Origin: Beroe forskalii
Lineage: Eukaryota; Ctenophora; Nuda; Beroida; Beroidae
Direction: 5' to 3'
DNA: 64,000 nucleotides
Assembly: GCA_011033025.1 (NCBI GenBank)
Contig: WFMF01000165.1
Span: forward strand, 248,001-312,000
In this document: one piece after another, positions 56,880-64,000 of the stretch
Layout of the letters: each line of letters begins with the position of its first letter
Numbering within the stretch: position 1 is the first letter of the stretch
Made by a program: the position numbers and the translations under genes
Notes under the pieces: generated by a model
What the model saw: only the letters and a program-made list of their open reading frames with translations
The model's database searches: none
Told to the model about the DNA's origin: nothing

Positions 56880-58275
56880 CTCTGGGGGCGGTAGCCCCCA
56901 GAAGACAGACGTTCAGATAAGATTGAAACTTGGTGCCTCAAAAGGATTTCACTTCAATTCTTGCCTATTTTTTACAAGACTCTTCAAAGCAAAATCATGG
57001 CAGCAACGTAAGTACAATGCTGGGCAGGGGTCTGGGGGCGGCACCCCCAGAAGCCAGACGTTCAAATTAGATAAAATTGGTACCTCAAAAGGATTTCACT
57101 TCAATTCTTGCCTATTTTCTACAAGACTCTTCAAGGACAAAATCATGGCATCAACGTAAGTACCACAGTCCCTACAGTGCTAGGCAGGGGTCTGGGGCAG
57201 GTCTGCAGCCCCCAGATGCCATGCGTTTAGATTAGATTAAATTGGTTCCTCAATATAATTTCACTTCAATTCTCGTCAATTTTCGACGAGACTGGTCGAG
57301 GAAAATTCACGGAAGCAACTTAAGTATGTTGCTAGGGACTAGGGAGAGGTCGGGGGCGGCAGCCCCAGATGCCAGACGTTAAGATTTGAAATTGATTAAA
57401 TTTGTGCCTCTATTTCACTTCAATTCTTGCCTACTTTTGACGAGACTGATCGGAGAAAATCACCGCAGCGACTTACTGACTTAAGTACGGTGCTATGCAG
57501 GGGTCTGTAGCCCCCAGAAGCCAGACGTTTGGATGAGATTAAAAATTGGTGCTTCAATAGGATTTCACTTTGAATCTTGCCCATATTCGACAAATTTACG
57601 GATCGGGACGTTGAATAAGAGTCCCATAATTGTAATTAATGAGTACTTTATTTATTCTCTGATTCAGTGGTACACTTACAAATGGAAACGATGTGGTTCT
57701 TTACAATAAATTTCGTCGTTCTACGACATCTTCAGGTCTCAATTTTGATTGTATAAAGTAGTTTTGTAAAGTTTAAAACAGTCTGGTCGAGAAAAATCCA
57801 TGGCAGCAACTTAAGTACAGTGCTAGGCTGCCAAAGGCCAGCTGCCAGACGTTTAGATTAGATCAAATTGGTTCCTCAATAGGATTTCACTTCAATTCTT
57901 CCCTATTTTCGACGAGACTGGTCGGAGAAAAATCACGGCAGCAACTTAATACAGTGCTAGACAGGGGTCTGGGGCGGCAGCCCCAGAAGCCAGACGTTTA
58001 GATCAGATAAAATTGGCGCCTCAATAGGATTTCACTTCAATTCTTGCCTATTTTCGACGAGACTGATCGAGGAAAATTCACAGCAGCAACTTAATACAGT
58101 GCTACTTGCTAGGCAGGGGTCTGGGGCGGCAGGCGGCAGCCCCAGAAGCCAGACATTTAGATCAGATTAAATTGGTGCCTCAATATGGTTTCACTTCAAT
58201 TCTTGCTTATTATCGACGAGACTGGTCGAAAAAAATCACGGCAGCAACTTGAGACGTGCAGTGCTAGTGAATTAA
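56880..58275. repeat. Tandem array of about 130-190 bp units
   Basis: Units contain ggggtctggggcggcagcccc, agaagccagacgtttagat, ggatttcacttcaattcttg and cgacgagactggtcg. About eight or nine copies, varying by indels, form the core of the hAT-like element. Confidence 0.8.
57605..57780 (-). repeat. PLE 3'-end scrap with hammerhead-like core
   Basis: Minus strand: CTGAAGA, stem GTCGT/ACGAC with AGA loop, then CGAAAT (57735-57705). The plus strand has tttattctctgattcag, like the PLE termini at 2.1 and 28.8 kb. It interrupts one unit of the tandem array. The stem differs from the other PLE cores by compensatory changes. Confidence 0.5.
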
Positions 58276-58636
58276 ATTGAAGCTCCTATATTTCTACCCA
58301 CCCATTTTTCCTATTTTTGACGAGACAAGTCAAGTAAATATGATGGCCACAAATCATCAAATGTTTCAAGATCTTTCAAATAAATCATACAAGTTATTTT
58401 TGGGCCTTTTTCAAATAAAATTCAGGTTTTTCCAGTTATCAAATATGGATATTTTCCTTTAAAATCCTCGGTAAAATCCTCGGCAAATTTATAAAAACTC
58501 GGCCGAGGCCGACGAGAATTGGGATTTAAAATGACCGAGGCCGAGGCATTCCGAGGATTGGCAATTCTGACCGAGGCCTCGGTAAAACCCCAATCCTCGG
58601 TGAAAACCGAGGCCTCGGTCGATCCTTGGTAGAACA

Positions 58637-59060
58637 ATTGACCTTGAAACTAAGGGCAATCAGTCGCTTTCGCTATGAGACTTGTGAGGCAATTTATCAA
58701 ACTGACGGCTCTTTTTTTGTAAGACAAGACGGCCATATTTGATCGAATACTGATGCTTAGGCATTTTTTCCTGTTGTTATACACATCGGTCAATGATTCA
58801 AGTAATCTATTATGATTTATGTTTGATGAAAAACAAATAAATAAAAACATCTGGTACATTAAAAAACTTTCCATTGTAAAAAATACAAATGCTTCCTATC
58901 CGGCACTTAGTTCATTATACTAAAATATTTATAAGTAAGATAATTAACTCTCAGTAATGTACATTTAAATGAAGTGAATGTAAATAACAGAGCATTATAA
59001 TTATGTTGCGGCATATGTTGCATACTTAAGTACTTACACTCCGCTTATTTAAATGAGTCT
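58637..59060. other. Spacer to duplication breakpoint
   Basis: AT-rich, nothing recognised. Homology to the left arm begins abruptly at 59061. Confidence 0.4.
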
Positions 59061-59920
59061 GAGTGCATGTTGAAATCCCTGGATTGTAACTACCAGCTGG
59101 ACTGTGGTTCACTGCTGGTTGTGCTGCTCTAGCTATACCCGAGTATTCCACTGCCATCAAATGCTTCAGGGAATCTGTCATGGTGGATGATGAAAGTGCT
59201 CAGGCTTGGAGCAACTTAGGAGCTGCCTATGAAAGAACTGAGGAAGTTGTCAAAGCGTTTAACTGCTATAAAGAAGCAGTAAAACACGCCTATAATGACT
59301 GGAGGATTTGGGAGAACTATCTTTGTGCAGCTGCTCGAGTGAAGCATATCCCAACTGTGCTTTATGCCTACAAGAGGATAGTGGACATGGGTCAGAAAGT
59401 AACTGATGACAGAATCCCTAATTGTCTCGTAGCTGTTGTAAGGGAAAACATTACCTCTGCTTGTGGTAAATCAGGCAGTTTGTTCTATGATGAAATTCTT
59501 GCATTGTTCAAATATGCTAGCTCGAAAGTAACCAGTGATTTCAACATGTGGAAGTGTTATGCTGCTTTACATCTGGATATCGAAGGCAAAGTCGATGTTG
59601 TCAAAGGCATTGATTATCTTATTAAAGCTTACCATGCAGCTTCACTTCACATCGAAAAGTCATTTGAAGAATTTCTCAAGTGCATGGAATGTTCAGTCCA
59701 ACTTCACAAATATATTATTGCCGAAGATAAAAGTTCCCCATCGTATGCCCAGCATCTGCAATCTCTGAAAACCATCCTCCAGATTTTGATAACAAAAGGT
59801 AACCGTCTCGCTGGAAAGTTGTTAGATGATGCTGAGGAAGCTAAAACAGCCTTATCAGAGTACCTTGGAGAGGCAAACAAGCATCTGGAGGAGGTTGAGG
59901 AGGCACAACTTTATGTATGA
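59061..59920 (+). pseudogene. TTC27: TTC27 3' fragment (truncated copy)
   Basis: Encodes the last third of TTC27. The frame is open for 246 residues from 59180 and differs from the left copy at only five of them. The 5' part is cut off at 59061, and a 4-nt deletion near 59094 (AACTAC|CAGCTGG) shifts the frame before 59180. Without the N-terminal two thirds it cannot make normal TTC27, yet the remaining TPR frame has stayed open. It may be transcribed as the 5' neighbour of GINS2. Confidence 0.85.
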
Positions 59921-60146
59921 GTTATGATATGAGTTATGATGTTGTATGTATGAGTTTTGATATAGCTGCTCATGCAAATATCTTTTTAACTTATTCATTC
60001 TTTTACTGATTTTGGGCCTTAAATGAATCATTTGGGTATGAAATCGATTCTTAATGGTCAAGGAGCCTTTAATAAGGCTGTGTTTGGCTGTGACTGTTGT
60101 TTACCAAGCCTTGCTATTTTCATAAAATATGTTTCTGTCTAGGTTC

Positions 60147-61786
60147 ATGGATCCAGCTCAGATAGAATTCTTAGCTGAGAAAGAAAGTGTTCAAATCCTT
60201 CCTAACTTCACTGAAGATAAATTATACCTCATAAGGGTATGTAAATAGCTGTCCTTATTCTCTTATCGTTGTACATAATGCATTGGTATATGTGGACACT
60301 CAGAAATTACTGCTGTGAAATCCTTTTTGTCTTAAAATGTGACAAATTTCACAAAAAATTGTTATTCTCCAACCATAAGTACTAGTGGTTGTCTGCCAAT
60401 TTTCCTAATGTTGAAGGATGATTTCTATATATCGCACATCTTACCTGTTGTATTTTGCAGGGAGAAGTAGGCCCCTTCCAGCCCCAGGTTCCTGTTGATG
60501 TGCCACTTTGGTTAGCTGTGAACCTTAAGCAGAGACAGAAATGCAGGATAATCACCCCAGATTGGATGGATCTTGGTGAGTTTCATCAGTTTATATTCCT
60601 ACACACAGTGCAATCTTGTACCACTTGAGGCAGTTTTAAATCAGTTGATCAGTTGGCAACTTTTCCCTTTGCCGTCATTTACCATTTAAAGTTAACCATG
60701 TAAATTATAAGTTACACTTTCTGTAAATTTGCCATAAGTTTACCACTACTTTAACATAAGTTTACCATTCAAGTTTGCACTCTAAGTTTACACTCTACGT
60801 TTACCATAAGTTTACAATTTCTGGTTACATTTTCAAGCAAGAACACGCTTGTCCATATTTGCCCACCCAATTCAACACTTTAAGTTTTAATCAAAACTCG
60901 TTGGCAGATGTGTTGAAGGAGAAGAAAGCAGAAGAACTAGAAGGGATTCTGTTTTCTACCCCTTTACACCCACACTTTCTTGAAGTTAGCACCATTTTAT
61001 TGGGGTACGGTTACTACTGAATTGGACATACGTACATGTACAGTTTATGATGAATCTAGTGTACCATGAACACGTCATGATTGCATTTGTCAAGCTCTAT
61101 GGGATTTTAATTTGCCTTCGAATATGAATTTTATGTGTGTGTTCTGAATTCAAATGAACTGTGGTATCACATTTGAAAATATTTTTAGATTCTTCTTTAT
61201 TCTTTTTAAATGTAGTTCTTAAACAATCCCTTCTCTCATCGCCCAGAATCTCACCTGATATAAAAGACGCTGATGAAGTGCGAACTCTTATCAAGGACAT
61301 TTGGGACATCAGAGACGCTAAGTTGAGGAAAAGTGTCAATAAGATGGTGAACCACGACAGCGGGGGCGGCAAGCCTTTGTCTCACGTCGAGGTAAGTGGT
61401 GCATGTGATTAATGAGTTAATGAAATGAATAAGTTTAGGAAGTGATTGAGAATGATATACCGGCCCCAGCCCCCAATATAACCGTCCAATTTAAATGGCC
61501 CTTTGGACAAAATTCCAAAATATTTTAAAGTTCATTTCGTCCATAAGTTAGTAAGTTCTTGATAAGGACTGATTATTAAATAAGTAAATAAGGGCCGATG
61601 ACGCGTTGAATCATTACTTGAAGCTAAATCTCGGCATGTTCTAACCTTTGATCCCTTGTACAGATCAGCAATATAACGGTATTGGAACTGAACACCATCA
61701 GAAAGTTCTTTACAGCTTCCCTCGACCACCTTCACAACTTGAGGAATCACGCTGAGCTGTGTCTACAAGACCCAAGATACAATTGA
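60147..61786 (+). pseudogene. GINS2: GINS2 second copy, 1-nt frameshift in exon 1
   Basis: Exons 60147-60237, 60461-60575, 60908-61004, 61247-61391 and 61664-61786 match the left gene with the same borders and phases. In exon 1 the codons for LAEKE read GAGAAAAGAAAG: one extra A (four instead of three at 60080-60083 in the aga|aaag run, about 60180), which shifts the frame at about codon 12. Exons 2-5 are undamaged and encode nearly the same protein (for example VPVDVPLW versus VPVNVPLW). Either a very young pseudogene or a sequencing error in a homopolymer. A TAG acceptor-like site sits 4 nt before the ATG. Confidence 0.75.
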
Positions 61787-62803
61787 GGGGAACTGTGGGC
61801 TTTGACGAGCAATTGAAGATCAAATTTATATCTAAAAGCTATATTTCAACATGAAGATTGGTCCAAGATTTTGATCAAGAGAGCTACGAAGATGATGGGC
61901 AAAGGAGCAAGAATATTTAATATGAAAGTCACAGACCACAAAACTCATCGAAAGGTTTCAACGAGTTGTATTTAGTAAATTAGTAATTATTGGATTTAAG
62001 CTATCCATTATCCAGGATAAAACGTAATCTCTACAAAGCATCCAAGTACCTGGAAAAATTATCCGCATTGTCTCAAATCCTGAGCTTGATTCAGTCCTAT
62101 TTAACTTATGAATGAACTTTGTTTTCGTGACAAGAAACTTAGACACATTGTACTGGCCAATCAGACCATATAAAGCTAAGATAGAAATAACCGGCGTCAG
62201 GTTAACTATCATCTATTTGTAATACGGTAATTTGGACAATTCCTGTTGTTTTGAGCTTAGGCAAAGATTGGCATGTCCAACTGTTATATTATGACTTTTT
62301 ATGGTCATTGCTCCCACTGTGCCATGCTACTATAAGTAATTTACCGTACTCGTGTGACGTGGTTGGAAGAAGAACAATAAAATACAATATCACTGCTTTC
62401 CAATCTCATAACCACATAGTTACTGGTCACGACCCGTATGTTTACTTTTCACACTTCTTTTGGGAATGTTTCTGAATGGATTTCCTGTAACATTGTTTCT
62501 TGATACCTTGACATGTTAAATTTCAATATTTCAGTTGGTTGTTGCATAATTGACATTTTTGGACTATTATTCAACATTATTGTCTAAGATTTGAAAGATA
62601 TAAATTCTATTTAGATATTCAAAGTTAAGATATTCATGGTGTTCCCCAGCTCGTAACTTCTACCATAAGTCTGAAACTTACCCCATTGTTATGGACCTCT
62701 CTTGAACCTCAAAGCTTAAATATAAATAACCCCTCTCGTTAATAACCCATCCCAAGACGTAACTCATCTTTATATTACCTCCTCACCCTCTCTTAAGCAG
62801 ACC
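61787..62803. other. Spacer between GINS2 and HYPK copies
   Basis: Homologous to 12055-13089 in opposite orientation. The 74-codon frame 62251-62475 is shared with the left arm (one residue changed). No known family. Confidence 0.35.
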
Positions 62804-63136
62804 ATGGCAGAGGACCGGGCTGGAGATCACGTGAGCGATGAAGAAGAGGACACCTCAGTAAAACAAGCCAAACCGAAGCAGCACGACGCCGGGGCATCAG
62901 ACTTGGAGGGTATCAGGGATTTCAGAGATGAGGAGGTGGATGTAGGGTCCATCGACACATCGGCCCTCATAACGAACAATGTCAAGAGTGATACTCAGGT
63001 CAAGATAAAGCTGAATAAAGAGGACATTGACTTGATAGCCAGCGAGATGTTGGTGTCTAATTCGCTGGCAGAGAGGTGTTTGAGGGAGCACAAGGGTGAT
63101 GTCAAGGCTGCACTGACTTTCCTTGTCAATTGTTAA
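62804..63136 (+). CDS. HYPK: HYPK, right copy
   Basis: 110 residues, identical in protein sequence to the left copy although the DNA differs at silent sites (for example ACA versus ACC in the IDTSA codons). It has the same acidic N-terminus and UBA-like C-terminus, and AAGCAG|ACC directly before the ATG. Flanking spacers have diverged much more, which points to selection on both copies or gene conversion. It could act in NatA like the left copy. Confidence 0.93.
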   Translation: MAEDRAGDHVSDEEEDTSVKQAKPKQHDAGASDLEGIRDFRDEEVDVGSIDTSALITNNVKSDTQVKIKLNKEDIDLIASEMLVSNSLAERCLREHKGDVKAALTFLVNC

Positions 63137-63881
63137 GCTGACCAACTTGCCAGTTAGCTTCGAAATTGAAAGAGGACAATTCCCTCAGTTGAACCATTCA
63201 CAATTCGCTCACTGTTCAACCAGTTTATCACTTTAATAGAATTTTTTGTTGGCCTGCTCTTGTAAAATATGCATATTGGGAATATGCTTTAAATCTGCCA
63301 GGTATATGCCACATTGCGACGAATGTGATTATACAGCCAAGATTTAGATTTCGAAGCTTGAAAGTATGAATAGAAAAAACTTCGTTCCCTGCCAAACTCA
63401 ATTACCGGTGGGGTCATACTATGGTGGGGATTTTAAAATTCCATGTAAGCAGGGGGTTGTCAATTAAGATGGAGGGAAATGTGTGGATTTTGTATTTGTA
63501 AATTTCCCTTTCATTCATCTATACGGGTATGTTGGTCGTCATTGCCACAGTTGACTCTGTAATTTCCGGGTTTAAATGAACTGTAGTTTTTCTGATCAAA
63601 ATTGGAGATATGAAGATATGAGAATGTTTTCTAAACACTTACTAAATTGTAACCTGTTGTAGTATTCATTTATGTATGCAGTTATTTAGGTAGAAGACAG
63701 GGGTATAGTAGAACTTTGTAGGTGTCTGGTGCATGCAGCCAAACTTACAGAGTTACAGAGTACAAGGCTAAGTTCTCCATATGATCGGATTTGCAAATGA
63801 TATTTAAAAAGTTTAAAGATTTAAGCCTTCTTGTAACACGGTCTTATTAAATTAACTAACTGAGGTATAGCCGGTATACAT
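63137..63881. other. Spacer between HYPK and RPS15 copies
   Basis: Aligns patchily with 11093-11721. The end carries GAGGTATAG, an acceptor-like site 12 nt before the RPS15 ATG. No gene. Confidence 0.4.
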
Positions 63882-64000
63882 TATGGCTGACGACGCAGCA
63901 AAGAGGAAGCGAACCTTCAAGAAGTACACTTACAGAGGAATTGATCTGGACAAGCTGTTGGACATGAGCAGTGCAGAACTTACGCAGCTGGTACACAGTC
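63882..64000 (+). CDS. RPS15: RPS15, third copy, cut by window end
   Basis: The first 39 codons, [20 protein letters not shown] onward, match the intact left gene with no deletion. The ACACAGTC segment that is damaged in the pseudogene is intact here. The position and 5' flank correspond to the pseudogene at 10662-11092, so one arm kept the gene whole while its counterpart decayed. The rest lies outside the window. Confidence 0.9.

Larger units (their letters stand above)
55994..58636. mobile_element. 2.6-kb non-autonomous hAT-like element with 8-bp target duplication
   Basis: GTAGAACA is duplicated at 55994-56001 and 58629-58636. The element (56002-58628) has terminal inverted repeats CAAGGATCGACCGAGG. 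An 8-bp duplication is typical of hAT elements. Both ends are built of CCGAGG/CCTCGG tandem words (56008-56170 and 58500-58620). The core holds a SINE, a tandem array and a PLE scrap. There is no transposase frame. Confidence 0.75.
59061..64000 (+). repeat. Right arm of inverted segmental duplication
   Basis: TTC27 (3' part), GINS2, HYPK and RPS15 in plus orientation, colinear with the minus-strand block at 10.97-19.42 kb. The arm is shorter because the 3.6-kb foldback element is absent. It continues past the window end. Confidence 0.85.

Noticed and set aside
61532..61750. Minus frame MIPQVVKVVEGSCKELSDG, also seen at 13126-13335 on plus
   Set aside because: Antisense of GINS2 exon 5; the sense frame TVLELNTIRKFF ends in a stop at the expected place.

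Overview
The window is nuclear DNA of an animal, almost certainly an invertebrate. It is AT-rich, with intron-containing genes for ribosomal protein S15, GINS2, HYPK, TTC27 and a PCLAF-like PCNA-associated factor, and it is heavily loaded with mobile elements: Penelope-like elements (PLEs), Jockey-superfamily LINEs, foldback and MITE elements, a hAT-like element, a SINE and several minisatellites. I cannot name the species. No bacterial, organellar or viral genes and no CRISPR array were seen.

Layout: 0.1-1.3 kb is an alpha/beta hydrolase gene (minus). 2-8 kb is retroelement debris: a PLE, a fragment of a second PLE family and a LINE reverse transcriptase. 8.1-24.1 kb is a compact run of minus-strand genes in transcription order RING-H2 protein, TTC27, GINS2, HYPK, RPS15 pseudogene, RPS15, PCLAF. 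24.2-26.5 kb is a broken LINE. 26.5-58.6 kb has almost no genes: minisatellites, a head-to-head PLE dimer with a 14-bp target duplication, foldback elements, a GATC-rich satellite, perfect palindromes, nested MITEs, a C-rich minisatellite and a 2.6-kb hAT-like element with an 8-bp target duplication. 59.06 kb to the end is an inverted second copy of the TTC27(3' part)-GINS2-HYPK-RPS15 block, now on the plus strand.

The main biological picture is (i) an old inverted segmental duplication whose copies have diverged unequally. The right TTC27 is 5'-truncated and the right GINS2 has a 1-nt frameshift, while both HYPK copies encode the same protein and the left RPS15 has a tandem dead copy. (ii) The minus-strand cluster holds replication and translation genes (GINS2 for the CMG helicase, PCLAF for PCNA binding, RPS15 for the ribosome, HYPK for ribosome-associated N-acetylation). 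Nearly every ATG lies 2-12 nt after an AG acceptor-like site, which suggests spliced-leader trans-splicing or very short 5' UTR exons. (iii) The middle 32 kb is a nest of inverted-repeat structures at every scale, from 39 bp to whole elements. Exon boundaries were derived by hand from splice signals, reading-frame phase and remembered family conservation; no search was run.
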